A DNA stretch of 64,000 bases, taken from positions 806,001-870,000 of the forward strand of contig NZ_JAKCWP010000001.1 in assembly GCF_028767125.1 (NCBI RefSeq), given 5' to 3'. The position numbers were made by a program, and so were the translations under genes. The notes beneath the pieces were generated by a model. It had not been told where the DNA came from. It made no database searches and saw only the letters and a list, made by a program, of their open reading frames with translations. Shown here in pieces: positions 35,293 to 44,828 of this stretch; within the stretch, counting starts at the first letter, position 1, and each line of letters opens with the position of its first letter. The DNA is from Chelativorans sp. YIM 93263 (lineage in GTDB: Bacteria; Pseudomonadota; Alphaproteobacteria; Rhizobiales; Rhizobiaceae).

Positions 35293-36320
35293 CCCGGCGA
35301 ACGCTTCTATGGTGCGCGGCGGGGATGGGGCTGATTGCCTATCCCCTCCTGGTGAACAATTTCTGGCTGGTTCAGATCGGCGGACGGACGCTGGGCTTCG
35401 GAACCATCGCGCTCAGCCTCGTCTTTCTCGTGGCCTATGGCGGGATGCTGTCCCTGGCACAGATGACGGTGGCCGGGGTTGCAGGTTACGCCGTCGCCTA
35501 TTTCACCGCGCCGGTTGCCGGCGTCGGGCTGCTTCTGCCGTGGCCGCTCGCGCTGTTGATCGCGTTGGCTCTGGCGACCCTGGCCGGTCTTCTGATCGGC
35601 CTTCTCGCCGTGCGCACGCTCGGCATCTACACCTTGATGATCACCCTCGCCATCGCCATGGCGTTTTATTTCCTCACTTTGCAGAATTACGCGATTTTCA
35701 ACGGCTACACGGGCTTCAGCAATGTGCAGCCGCCGGTCGTCGCCGGAGTCGACTTCTCGCGCGCCTTGCCCTTCTACTATCTCAGCCTGGCCATCGCTGC
35801 CGCCTGCTATGGGGCTGTACGTCATATCACCCGTACCCCCTTCGGCCTGGCCCTTCAGGGCGTGAGGGACAACCCGCGGCGCCTCCGTTCGCTCGGCTAC
35901 GATGTCGCACGGGTGCGAGTCGTCGCCTTCGCTATTGCCGGCCTGCTCGCCGGCCTGGGCGGCATCCTCAACCTTTGGCTGAACGGCTCGATTTCCCCGG
36001 CCTCGGTCGGCATCAATCCGGTGATCGACGTGCTGATGGCGGCTGTTCTGGGCGGGTTTCTGCACCCAATCGGCGCCTATGTGGGCGCGCTCGTCTTCAC
36101 GGTGGTGGATAACTTCGCCATCAACTTCATCGCGCGGGAGCGATTCAACACGCTGATCGGGCTCGTCTTTCTGGCGGTAGTCCTGTTTTCGCCGGATGGC
36201 ATAACGGGGCTGCTCAGGCGTGGGCGCATTTGGCTTGAAGAAAAGGTCGCACGCCTGAACCGCCGCCGTGGGAGGAATGCTGGCTCCTCATCTCCGATGC
36301 AAAGCCGGCAGGAAACGTAG
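35289..36320 (+). CDS. livM: branched-chain amino acid-type ABC transporter permease LivM
   Basis: 343 aa, many membrane segments. LVAYGGMLSLAQMTVAGVAG matches the LivM pattern, as does the GLALQGVRDNPRRLRSLGYD coupling loop. It ends with a basic cytoplasmic tail. Pairs with LivH to form the translocation channel. Confidence 0.93.
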   Translation: MTRRTLLWCAAGMGLIAYPLLVNNFWLVQIGGRTLGFGTIALSLVFLVAYGGMLSLAQMTVAGVAGYAVAYFTAPVAGVGLLLPWPLALLIALALATLAGLLIGLLAVRTLGIYTLMITLAIAMAFYFLTLQNYAIFNGYTGFSNVQPPVVAGVDFSRALPFYYLSLAIAAACYGAVRHITRTPFGLALQGVRDNPRRLRSLGYDVARVRVVAFAIAGLLAGLGGILNLWLNGSISPASVGINPVIDVLMAAVLGGFLHPIGAYVGALVFTVVDNFAINFIARERFNTLIGLVFLAVVLFSPDGITGLLRRGRIWLEEKVARLNRRRGRNAGSSSPMQSRQET

Positions 36321-36349
36321 TGAAAATTTCACAAGAGGAGGAAAGCAGA

Positions 36350-37621
36350 ATGAAACATCGATCGATAAGACAGTTTACAGGAGTTGCCGTCCTGGCATCC
36401 GCGCTGATGAGTTCGACAGCGCTTTATGCCCAGGACGATGTCATCCATTTCGGAGGACTGGCCACGCTGGAAGGCGCTTTTGCCGAGCCAGGCGCGGATG
36501 GACTGCGCGGCATGGAACTCGCTTTCGAGGAGTTCGGCTGGGAAATCGACGGCAAGGAGATCGAGTTCACCAGCGCATCGTCGGACGGCACGCCGGACGT
36601 CGCTTTGGAGTCCGCCCGCCGTCTTATCGAGCAAGACGATGTCGACATACTGGTTGGCCCGCTCTCCGGATCGGAAGGCATCCGGCTTGCGCAATATGCC
36701 AAGGAGCAAACCGGCACGACCTTCCTCAACGGTGGATCGGCCGCCGTGGAAACCACGCTCGTCGACCCGGCCGAAAACTTCTACCGCTTCAATACGGACG
36801 GCGCGCAGTGGACCGCACCTCTGGGTGAATATCTTGTCGAAGAGCGCGGTTGGGACAATATCGTCATCGTCTCGGAAGACTATTCCTTCCCATACGCCCA
36901 GATCTTCGGCTTCATGGCGACCTACTGCGAGGCGGGCGGCACGGTCAGCGACAAGTTCTTCGTACCGGTCGGCAATAACGACTATTCTTCCGTGATTGCC
37001 CAACTGCCGCAGGCCGGCGGCGATGTCGACGGCATGTATGTCGTCCTGGGTGGCTCCGACGCCGTCAATTTCCTGACGCAGTACGCCCAGATGGGCGGCG
37101 ATCTGCCCATTGTCGGCGGCACGAACGCAGTGGATCAGACGGTCCTTGCCGCCCGCGGTCAGGCCCGCCAGCTCCTGCCGGGCGTCCTCGCATCGGGCCC
37201 CATTTCCGATAATGACGACAGCGAAGCTTGGACAACATTCGTGGAGGCTTATCGCGATCATTTCGGCGAGGAGGGCCTGCCGTCGCCTTCAGTCTTTGCG
37301 TACAATTATTACACCAGCACCAAGGCCGCGCTGACGGCACTCCAAAAAGTCGGCGGCGATCTCTCTAACGATCACGCGGACTTGCGTGAGGCGCTTGACA
37401 CGCTGGAGCTCGAATCCCCGACGGGAACGGTCACGATCAACGAGAACCGCCAGGCCACGGCCGCGATCTACATCAACGAGATTGTCGAGGACGAGGAGGG
37501 CGATCTCACCACGGAGCCGCTGATGCGCGTCGAAAGCGTGGATCAGTTCCTGGGACTCGGCGAGGATGCCTACATGGAACTCGGTCTTCCTTCGCGCGAC
37601 AACCCGTCCTGCCCGTCGTGA
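36350..37621 (+). CDS. ABC transporter substrate-binding protein, LivJ/K (Peripla_BP_6) family
   Basis: 423 aa from the ATG at 36350, which follows AGGAGGAAAGCAG. A signal peptide ends at ALYAQ. The mature protein has IHFGGLATLEGAFAEPGADG and DVDILVGPLSGSEGIRLAQY, the type-I periplasmic-binding fold of amino-acid/amide/urea importers. It is the specificity determinant of this importer. Its stop overlaps the GTG start of the ATPase gene. Confidence 0.93.
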   Translation: MKHRSIRQFTGVAVLASALMSSTALYAQDDVIHFGGLATLEGAFAEPGADGLRGMELAFEEFGWEIDGKEIEFTSASSDGTPDVALESARRLIEQDDVDILVGPLSGSEGIRLAQYAKEQTGTTFLNGGSAAVETTLVDPAENFYRFNTDGAQWTAPLGEYLVEERGWDNIVIVSEDYSFPYAQIFGFMATYCEAGGTVSDKFFVPVGNNDYSSVIAQLPQAGGDVDGMYVVLGGSDAVNFLTQYAQMGGDLPIVGGTNAVDQTVLAARGQARQLLPGVLASGPISDNDDSEAWTTFVEAYRDHFGEEGLPSPSVFAYNYYTSTKAALTALQKVGGDLSNDHADLREALDTLELESPTGTVTINENRQATAAIYINEIVEDEEGDLTTEPLMRVESVDQFLGLGEDAYMELGLPSRDNPSCPS

Positions 37622-38388
37622 CACCGGCAGAACAAATAGACACGGCCCACGCCCTCGACATCGAGGGCGTGGTTTGCCGCTTCGGGGCGCTGGTGGCGGT
37701 GAGCGATATCTCGATCGCCATCCCTCCCGGGGAGCGGCACGCGGTGCTCGGCGCCAACGGCGCCGGCAAGACGACACTGTTCAACATGATATCCGGGGAC
37801 ATCACCCCGAGTGCGGGACGCATTGCGCTCTTCGGCGAAGACATCACAAGCCTGCCGCCGCAGCGCCGCGTGCTGAAGGGTTTGCGCCGGACCTATCAGA
37901 AATCGCTGGTGTTCGACGGGCTCAGTGTACGGGAGAATCTGTTTCTCGCCGAGCGCGGCGTGCGAGGACGGCGCTTCTCGGTTCTCGCAGCAGCGCGAAA
38001 CGAGCAGGAGAATGCAAAAACGGAAGCGCTCGCCGAGCGCATATCGCTGATGGCGAAGCTCGACAGCCCGGCAGGCGAACTCAGTCACGGCGAGCAGCGC
38101 CAGCTCGAACTGGGAATGGCACTGGCCGGCAACCCGCGGGTTCTGCTTTTGGACGAGCCTGCGGCGGGACTTTCACTCAGCGAGCGTCGACAGCTGCTCG
38201 GCATGCTGGAGACATTGCCGAAAACGATCACGCTCGTCATCATCGAACACGATCTCGACATCGCGCTCCAGGCGGCCGATCGCGTCACGGTTATGCACAA
38301 TGGACGCATGCTGGCTGCCGGAACGCCGGAGGAGATTTCCGCCAATCAGACGGTCCACGACATCTACATGGGCAAGAATGTCAACTGA
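37618..38388 (+). CDS. livG: ABC transporter ATP-binding protein LivG
   Basis: 256 aa from a GTG overlapping the preceding stop (GTGA). Walker A is VLGANGAGKTTLFNMISGD, the signature ELSHGEQRQLELGMALAG, and Walker B VLLLDEPAAGLS. LivG and LivF form the nucleotide-binding heterodimer. Confidence 0.93.
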   Translation: MTPAEQIDTAHALDIEGVVCRFGALVAVSDISIAIPPGERHAVLGANGAGKTTLFNMISGDITPSAGRIALFGEDITSLPPQRRVLKGLRRTYQKSLVFDGLSVRENLFLAERGVRGRRFSVLAAARNEQENAKTEALAERISLMAKLDSPAGELSHGEQRQLELGMALAGNPRVLLLDEPAAGLSLSERRQLLGMLETLPKTITLVIIEHDLDIALQAADRVTVMHNGRMLAAGTPEEISANQTVHDIYMGKNVN

Positions 38389-39094
38389 AACGCTACTCGC
38401 GGTCGACGACCTGCACGTCTTTTACGGCGCAAGCCACGTGCTTCACGGGGTGTCGCTCGAGGCCGGGACCGAGCCGGTCGCCATTGTCGGCCGCAACGGC
38501 ATGGGCAAAACGACTCTGTGCAAGGCCGTCATGGGGCTCGTGCCGGCCCGCAGCGGTTCCATCCAGGTGCGTGGGCGTGCGGTCACAGGTCTGCGACCTT
38601 ATCAGATCGCCCGTACCGGGCTCGGATACGTTCCGCAGGGCCGCCGGGTCTTTCCCTCCCTGTCGGTAGAGGAGCACCTGCTTTTGACGGCGCGCACCCG
38701 CGGGCGCTGGACCATCGAGCGCATCTACGAAATCTTTCCGCGGCTGGCGGAGCGCCGCAGCAATGGCGGCGGTGCGCTTTCCGGAGGCGAGCAGCAAATG
38801 CTGGCGATTGCGCGGGCGCTGCTTCTCAACCCCTCGCTCCTGATCATGGATGAGCCCACGGAGGGGCTGGCGCCGGTCGTCGTCAATCAGGTCACGGAAA
38901 TCCTCAAGGCGATTCGGTCGGAAGGCGTTGGACTGGTGCTTGTGGAGCAGAACTTCGCCGTTGCCACAGCGGTGGCCGAGCGGTTGCTGGTGATGATGAA
39001 CGGGACGGTCGCGCTCGAGACGACAGCGAGCGCGCTGTCGCGCGACGAGGACCTGCAGCGCCGCTATCTCGGCGTCAGCAGCCACGCGCATTAA
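38378..39094 (+). CDS. livF: ABC transporter ATP-binding protein LivF
   Basis: 238 aa from the ATG at 38378, which lies inside the end of livG (11-base overlap). Walker A is [19 protein letters not shown], the signature [20 protein letters not shown], and Walker [36 protein letters not shown] is a LivF hallmark. Confidence 0.94.
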   Translation: MSTETLLAVDDLHVFYGASHVLHGVSLEAGTEPVAIVGRNGMGKTTLCKAVMGLVPARSGSIQVRGRAVTGLRPYQIARTGLGYVPQGRRVFPSLSVEEHLLLTARTRGRWTIERIYEIFPRLAERRSNGGGALSGGEQQMLAIARALLLNPSLLIMDEPTEGLAPVVVNQVTEILKAIRSEGVGLVLVEQNFAVATAVAERLLVMMNGTVALETTASALSRDEDLQRRYLGVSSHAH

Positions 39095-39111
39095 AGCGGG
39101 AGGAGGAGGAA

Positions 39112-40317
39112 ATGGCCGACAGAAAAAGGGTCTATATTGCGGGCACGTTCGACACCAAAGGCGACGAGATTGCCTATGTGCTTGAGACGATTGCTGGAAC
39201 TGGCATGGAGGCCGTGACCGTGGACCTTTCCACCCGTACCGATAGCCACTATGGCGCGGGTTTTGCAGCCAGCGAGGTAGCCACTCACCATCCCGACGGG
39301 CCGCAGGCTGTTTTCGGTGATGACCGGGGACGGGCGATCGCAGCGATGGCCGAGGCCTTCAGGATCTTTATTGCGCGGCGTGAGGACCTTGCCGGGCTCA
39401 TCGGCCTTGGCGGTTCGGGCGGCACGGCACTGATAACGCCGGCCATGCGCGCGCTCCCGGTCGGCGTGCCGAAACTGATGGTTTCGACTGTCGCTTCGGG
39501 CAATGTCGCGCCCTATGTCGGGCCGAGCGACATCTGCATGATGTATTCGGTCACTGATGTTGCTGGCCTCAACCGGATCTCCCGTGTGGTGCTTGCCAAT
39601 GCGGCCCGTGCGATGGCCGGCATGGCTGCCGCCCCCATCTCGTCTCCCGTCGACGACAAGCCGGCGGTCGGCCTGACCATGTTCGGGGTGACGACGCGGT
39701 GCGTCGAGATGGTGACGGAGGCGCTCGAGAACGAATTCGACTGCCTCGTCTTCCATGCCACCGGTACGGGCGGTCAGTCGATGGAGAAACTGGTCGACTC
39801 GGGTCTGGTCACAGGCGTTATCGATGTGACGACGACGGAAATCTGCGATCTGATGATGGGCGGCGTCTTTCCCGCAACCGACGACAGGCTCGGCGCCATT
39901 GCTCGCACCGGCATTCCCTATGTCGGTTCCTGCGGGGCGCTGGACATGGTCAATTTCGGGGCGCCGGAGACGATCCCGAGGCGCTATGCCGACCGGCTCT
40001 TCTACGAGCACAATCCGCAGGTGACGCTGATGCGCACCACGGCGGAAGAAAACGCCCGCATGGGACAGTGGATCGGCGAGAAACTCAATGCCTGCAATGG
40101 CCCGGTATGTTTCCTGCTGCCGGAACGCGGCGTCTCCGCACTCGACGCCACGGGGCAACCCTTCGATGATCCCGAAGCCCGGTCGACGCTTTTCGAAGCG
40201 ATCGAAAGCACGGTGCATGTTACGCCGCAACGCAAAGTCATCCGCCTGCCGCACAACATCAACGATCCGGAGTTCGCGGCGGCGCTCGTCGTCGAATTAA
40301 AAAACATAGCAGTTTGA
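39112..40317 (+). CDS. UPF0261 (Tm-1-like ATP-binding) protein
   Basis: 401 aa after a GGGAGGAGGAGG ribosome site. It begins [20 protein letters not shown] and shows [24 protein letters not shown] (in part), [18 protein letters not shown] and [20 protein letters not shown], the UPF0261 pattern. In tomato Tm-1 and fungal relatives this domain is fused to a TIM barrel like the one encoded next here. Biochemical function is unknown; nucleotide binding is reported for the family. It overlaps no neighbour but is 12 bases from the next start. Confidence 0.9.
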   Translation: MADRKRVYIAGTFDTKGDEIAYVLETIAGTGMEAVTVDLSTRTDSHYGAGFAASEVATHHPDGPQAVFGDDRGRAIAAMAEAFRIFIARREDLAGLIGLGGSGGTALITPAMRALPVGVPKLMVSTVASGNVAPYVGPSDICMMYSVTDVAGLNRISRVVLANAARAMAGMAAAPISSPVDDKPAVGLTMFGVTTRCVEMVTEALENEFDCLVFHATGTGGQSMEKLVDSGLVTGVIDVTTTEICDLMMGGVFPATDDRLGAIARTGIPYVGSCGALDMVNFGAPETIPRRYADRLFYEHNPQVTLMRTTAEENARMGQWIGEKLNACNGPVCFLLPERGVSALDATGQPFDDPEARSTLFEAIESTVHVTPQRKVIRLPHNINDPEFAAALVVELKNIAV

Positions 40318-40328
40318 GGTGTCCTTTC

Positions 40329-41171
40329 ATGTCCAGACCGTCACGCGAAGCAGTCCTGTCCAATCTCCGCCACCTGGTCGAGGCGGGCCGGCCCATCGTC
40401 GGCGGCGGAGCCGGCACAGGCCTTTCCGCCAAATGCGAGGAGGAAGGCGGCATAGATCTGATCGTGATCTATAACTCCGGTCGCTACCGCATGGCCGGGC
40501 GCGGCTCGCTTGCCGGTCTGCTCGCCTACGGCAATGCAAACGAGATCGTCATGGAGATGGCGCGCGAGGTCCTGCCCGTCGTCAATCACACGCCGGTGAT
40601 CGCCGGTGTCAACGGTACCGACCCATTCTGCAACTTCGACTATTTCCTCGATCAGGTGAAGGCGGTCGGCTTTTCCGGCATCCAGAACTTTCCGACGGTG
40701 GGCCTGATCGACGGCGTCTTCCGGGCCAATCTCGAGGAAACCGGCATGGGCTACGGCTTGGAGGTCGAAGTGGTTGGGCGCGCCCGGGGCAAGGACCTGC
40801 TGACCACGCCCTACGTCTTCAACACAGACGATGCACGGGCCATGACGGAGGCCGGCGCCGACATCATCGTGGCGCACATGGGATTGACCACCGGCGGGGC
40901 GATCGGCGCGGAAACCGCTGTGACGCTGGATGAATGCGTTGGCCAGGTCAACGCGATCGCCGATGCGGCGCGCACGCTGCGCGACGATGTCATAGTGCTG
41001 TGCCACGGCGGCCCGATCGCAATGCCTGAGGATGCGGCTTTCATTCTGGAAAAGTGCCCCGATTGCCACGGATTTTACGGAGCGAGCAGCATGGAGCGCC
41101 TGCCGACGGAACGCGCGCTGACGGAGCAGACCCGCAGCTTCAAGGCGCTAACGCGCTCCGCCGCCGCTTGA
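40329..41171 (+). CDS. TIM-barrel phosphoenolpyruvate-hydrolase-like protein
   Basis: 280 aa from the ATG at 40329 (GAGGTG upstream). Motifs are [41 protein letters not shown] (in part), [30 protein letters not shown] and [17 protein letters not shown]. The last two are shared with the barrel domain of the activator at 31698. Annotated relatives are called PEP hydrolase-like or TIM-barrel signal-transduction proteins. It is probably the enzyme acting with the UPF0261 protein upstream. Confidence 0.88.
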   Translation: MSRPSREAVLSNLRHLVEAGRPIVGGGAGTGLSAKCEEEGGIDLIVIYNSGRYRMAGRGSLAGLLAYGNANEIVMEMAREVLPVVNHTPVIAGVNGTDPFCNFDYFLDQVKAVGFSGIQNFPTVGLIDGVFRANLEETGMGYGLEVEVVGRARGKDLLTTPYVFNTDDARAMTEAGADIIVAHMGLTTGGAIGAETAVTLDECVGQVNAIADAARTLRDDVIVLCHGGPIAMPEDAAFILEKCPDCHGFYGASSMERLPTERALTEQTRSFKALTRSAAA

Positions 41172-41196
41172 GCATACGAAACAGGAGGAGACGATC

Positions 41197-41628
41197 ATGG
41201 CGAAAGTTTATGTCAGCGGCATTATCGACGCCCCGGTCGAGCACGTCTGGGCCGTCGCCCGGGACTTCAACGGCCATGGCGAGTGGCACCCGCTGATCGC
41301 CGAAAGCCACATCGAGGAGGGACGCCCGAGCGACCAGGTCGGCTGCATCCGCAATTTCAAGCTGACCGACGGCGGGCATCTGCGCGAGCAACTGCTTGCC
41401 TTCAGCGAACGCGACCGCTCCTTCACCTATAATATCTTGGTCTCGCCGATGCCGATCGAGAACTACGTCGCCACCTTCTGCTGCACGCCGGTAACGGAGG
41501 GCGACAAAACATTCGTCGAGTGGTCTGCCGAATTCGACGTCGCACCGCAAGACGAGGCCGAGATTAAGGAAAAGGTCGGTCGTTCCACTTTCGCCGAGGG
41601 GATCGCCGCGCTCGCATCCGTTGTTTGA
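41197..41628 (+). CDS. SRPBCC family protein (polyketide cyclase/START-like)
   Basis: 143 aa following AGGAGGAG. It begins KVYVSGIIDAPVEHVWAVARDF, the SRPBCC first strand, and contains GEWHPLIAESHIEEG and KTFVEWSAEFDV. The fold binds hydrophobic ligands and can catalyse cyclisation or hydrolysis. As the last gene of the sigma-54 operon it may act on or carry the imported compound. Confidence 0.85.
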   Translation: MAKVYVSGIIDAPVEHVWAVARDFNGHGEWHPLIAESHIEEGRPSDQVGCIRNFKLTDGGHLREQLLAFSERDRSFTYNILVSPMPIENYVATFCCTPVTEGDKTFVEWSAEFDVAPQDEAEIKEKVGRSTFAEGIAALASVV

Positions 41629-42308
41629 ATATCAAACGGTTACGGACTGTGCTTTGAGCAAAAGCTACTTGCCGATCCGACGTTCCGATTCCCGCTGAAC
41701 AGGATGCCAAGGGTGATCGAAACGGCGCTTGCGATGACTAACCCAGCTCAGGCACCTATCCGTCCGGACAGGCGAAGGTCATCACGTCCATTTCGCCAGT
41801 TGGAGAAGCGTCGTGAGTGACCCTCGTCGGGACTAAAAAATTTTATCAGAGATCTGACTGGAACTGGCCTGAAATCATAGTGGATACGGCCAACTGACGC
41901 TATAGCCAGCCCTTTGCGTCAATTCGGTGTAGCTAGCCGACGCGCGCCAAGGTCAGCCGAACGTCCGTCAATTGCCGCCGACCTCTGGTCCGTGTCATAC
42001 CGTATGGTGATGACGCGGCATTCGGGGGAAATTCCGCGGCTACATCACATTGGGGAGGCCTATCGGCGAACGTGGCGCCTAAGAAGCGAGCGTTTCGCGA
42101 TAGTAGCGCTAACCACAGATCCTTTAAATCAGCCCCGTTAGGTATCTCGGTGTGGATATCGACGACGACCGCTGACCCTCGCTGTGGGATGACAGGTGTG
42201 CCGCGGGGCCCCACGTTCCCGCCGAGAGACTGTCCGCTTTTAGAATTCGGCAAGTACGCCGCGAATGACCAGAATTGGGTGCACAATTGAAATTCCCGCC
42301 GCGGCTTC
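41629..42308. other. 680-base stretch with no recognisable gene
   Basis: Follows the sigma-54 operon. Open frames here have poor composition, no ribosome sites and no motifs. GC content is lower and more uneven than in the operon. It probably contains degraded sequence. Confidence 0.4.
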
Positions 42309-42638
42309 GTCGTTGAGGATGAAATGCTGGCCCTCATGATTATCGAAGACATGCTGGCAGATCTCGGGTGCGCATCCGCGACCGCCGTCGGCACGATTGG
42401 TAAACCCTTGTCTTCCTTGCAGAGCATGTCTTCGACGCGGCGATGCTGGACATGAACCTGAATGGCGACGATAGCTTCAAGGTAGCCGACGCGCTCACCG
42501 CACGCGGCGTTCCGTTCGTCTACTGCCGGCAACATCGGGCATGGCATGAGGGAAGACACCGCGAACACCCCGGTTCTTCGCAATCCGTTTAGCTTCGAGG
42601 AACTGACCGCCATCCACATGCGCCTTCTCTCTCGCTAA
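42309..42638 (+). pseudogene. remnant of a single-domain response regulator
   Basis: Pieces of a receiver domain appear in three frames. First VVEDEMLALMIIEDMLADLG (acidic pocket), then HVFDAAMLDMNLNGDDSFKV with the phospho-acceptor Asp in LDMN, and finally TPVLRNPFSFEELTAI ending at a TAA at 42636-42638. Frameshifts lie near 42400-42420 and near 42520, and some sequence is lost between the first two pieces. The conserved KPF Lys is Asn in the last piece. Confidence 0.75.
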
Positions 42639-42651
42639 CCGCACTTAGCGG

Positions 42652-42856
42652 TCAGTCAAAGATTTTCGCCCGTAGCCCGGCGGCTGCGGGCATCGTAACG
42701 CCACTAGGTGCCACTGCCCAGCGCTTCAGGGCATCCCGGACCTTGTCCTTGGCCTTGCCTACACCTTCTTGGACCGTGCCCTCAGCCTTGTCTGCCTTGC
42801 CTCCGGCGCGGTGTTTGTCATTTCTTCGCACTGCCTTTTGTCTCGTCCTTGTGCAT
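42652..42856 (-). pseudogene. remnant of a CsbD-like stress protein
   Basis: From an ATG at 42854-42856 with AGGAGAGAG upstream, the minus strand reads MHKDETKGSAKK then a stop. In another frame it reads GKADKAEGTVQEGVGKAKDKV, followed by RDALKRWAV. Both parts are hallmarks of CsbD proteins (about 60-70 aa), so a short internal deletion plus frameshift has destroyed the gene. Confidence 0.75.
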
Positions 42857-43077
42857 TGCTCTCTCCTGCGTCCAGACAGAACAAACCGGCGGGATAATCA
42901 ATCATTCCTGTTGGTTCTTCTCCTGGCGCTCTGAGCGAATCATCTCGTCCGTCAAACGACCGTGTGGGTATTACGCGTCCTTCACGTAAGAGGCCTCTAC
43001 ATTCCAGAGTGTACGACAGCGCCTGTTGTAGGCATGATAATGATTACTCGATTAGGTCGCAGGAAGGGATATCTGAT

Positions 43078-44142
43078 TTGACGCCGACTGTGCAGGGAAT
43101 CAGTTTTGCCACTGTAGTGGTCTTCGTGACTGCAGCTTTCGTCTGGCTGCTCCTGCCATTTTACGGGGCAGTGCTATGGGCTGTAATTCTCGCGCTGTTG
43201 TTCAATCCGCTGCATCGCAGACTTGAGAGACGACTTGGCGGTCGGCAAAACCTTGCGGCTATGCTAACTCTATTGGCCTGCATTTGCATTGTGGTCATCC
43301 CTGGCTCGCTGATCCTCGCGTCGCTAGCCCAGGAGACGACCAGCCTCTATAATCGCATCAGTACGCAAGAGTTGGATCTCGCCCTGATACTGGAGAATTT
43401 TCATAGCGCTTTGCCCACCTTCATTGCGGATGGGCTCGCAGTATTCAATCTCGGCAGTTTTGAGGAGATTCAAACTCGGCTGACCTCATTCCTAGGCGAA
43501 GCCGCCCAAGCTATCGCCACAAGAATAGTGTCCATTGGGCAGGAAACAGCTCAGCTTTTCATTAGCCTCGGTGTAATGCTTTATCTGCTCTTTTTCCTAT
43601 TTCGGGACGGCCCTAGGTTGGCGGCCACGATCCGCAAAGCCAGTCCGCTCAGCGACCATCATACCAATTACATACTGGGAAAGTTCAGTGAGGTTGTGAA
43701 GGCAACCGTCAGGGGAAACGTGATTATCGCGATTATCCAAGGAGTTATCGGTGGCATCGCGTTCTGGATGCTCGGGATTGAGGCCGCGCTTCTCTGGGGT
43801 GTTCTCATGGCGGTGTTGTCGCTTCTGCCGGCCATAGGTGCCTTTATAGTCTGGGGACCAGTTGCAGGCTATCTGCTGATATCGGGTCAGTATTTGAAGG
43901 GTGCCATTCTGCTTGCGGTGGGCGTGTTGATCATCAGCATGATCGACAACTTGTTACGGCCACCACTGGTTGGAAAGGGTACGCGCCTGCCCGACTATGT
44001 AGTACTTATCTCCACCCTCGGCGGGATCGCGATTATTGGAATGAACGGGTTTGTCATCGGCCCGCTGATTGCTGCCCTGTTCTTCGCCGTTTGGTCTTTA
44101 TTCACCGACGACCAAATTCGCTCACAACGGGGGGACAAGTAA
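43078..44142 (+). CDS. AI-2E family transporter (PerM/YdiK type)
   Basis: 354 aa if translation starts at the TTG at 43078, which follows AGGAAGGG; the ATG frame from 42964 adds 38 non-conserved residues. Seven to eight hydrophobic segments, the segment LLFFLFRDGPRLAATIRKASPL, and IIAIIQGVIGGIAFWMLGIE are typical of the family. Base composition is more AT-rich than in neighbouring genes, which with the surrounding remnants suggests recent acquisition. The substrate is unknown; the family includes AI-2 exporters and Na+/H+ antiporters. Confidence 0.85.
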   Translation: MTPTVQGISFATVVVFVTAAFVWLLLPFYGAVLWAVILALLFNPLHRRLERRLGGRQNLAAMLTLLACICIVVIPGSLILASLAQETTSLYNRISTQELDLALILENFHSALPTFIADGLAVFNLGSFEEIQTRLTSFLGEAAQAIATRIVSIGQETAQLFISLGVMLYLLFFLFRDGPRLAATIRKASPLSDHHTNYILGKFSEVVKATVRGNVIIAIIQGVIGGIAFWMLGIEAALLWGVLMAVLSLLPAIGAFIVWGPVAGYLLISGQYLKGAILLAVGVLIISMIDNLLRPPLVGKGTRLPDYVVLISTLGGIAIIGMNGFVIGPLIAALFFAVWSLFTDDQIRSQRGDK

Positions 44143-44828
44143 GTCATTCGTCTTGCTTTGAGGAGAGCTTGGCTGCAGTGACCTGCCACTGAAGTGTCTC
44201 CAGCAGCGATTAGTGAATAGCCCCGAGTTTCTTGGACGCCCTCGGGTGACATTTCCGGTTGCCGTTCGAACTTGACGGGCGACAGCATCCCAGAACACTT
44301 GTCCGAAAACGGACGTTCCGCTTTCCACCATCGACGAAGTCGAGCAGATGATCGGTGGCGCTCGAAGCGGAAAGCGATCTCCGTCTCATAGGGGCCGGTT
44401 GCGGTCAGTCCGGTTTTGGCCAGAACCCTTGACAAGCTGCCGTTCGGCAAAGACCACATCTTGGACGTCCAAGCCCTGTTGCGGTTTCCCAAAAGCTGGC
44501 GTTCGTGCAGCGACTGAATAGGGGCCGCCTGCGGACGGTCCGGTCCGGGCGTGCGCGGCGAATAACTGCCATTCAGCAAGCGCCCCCTATCCTGGACACT
44601 CGATGGCCGTTCGCGGCTTCCCGTTCCGGACCGTCAGCTTTCGGTCGGTAATTGGCGATAAGCTGCCATTCTGCAACTGTAGCCCAGGGCCGACGTCTCT
44701 CGTACGATAGGCACCGCTCATGTTTCCAACCGCCGGCATTCCTAGCATGGCCGCTTCTTGGTCTTCGATCCGTCTATCCGAAAGGCACTCGACGCGAAGG
44801 GTGGTCCCGCTCACTCATGTTTGGCTGC
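44143..44828. repeat. intergenic region with degenerate CTGCCATTC repeats
   Basis: 686 bases without a gene. Diverged units with the core (A/G)CTG(C/G)C(A/G)TTC then GCA occur near 44436-44450, 44495-44510, 44564-44579 and 44661-44675, often near GCGGTC or CCGGTC. Similar decayed intergenic repeats are common in alphaproteobacteria. The minus-strand frame at 43995-44579 appears to be an artefact of them. Confidence 0.55.

Noticed and set aside
41933..42619. 228-aa minus-strand open frame
   Set aside because: It is antisense to the response-regulator remnant, lacks a ribosome site and has no recognisable domain.
42708..42989. Pro/Cys-rich 93-aa plus-strand frame
   Set aside because: It is the antisense of the CsbD remnant; composition is not protein-like.
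43995..44579. 194-aa minus-strand frame downstream of the AI-2E gene
   Set aside because: It overlaps the 3' end of the transporter gene and the degenerate repeats, with no motif.
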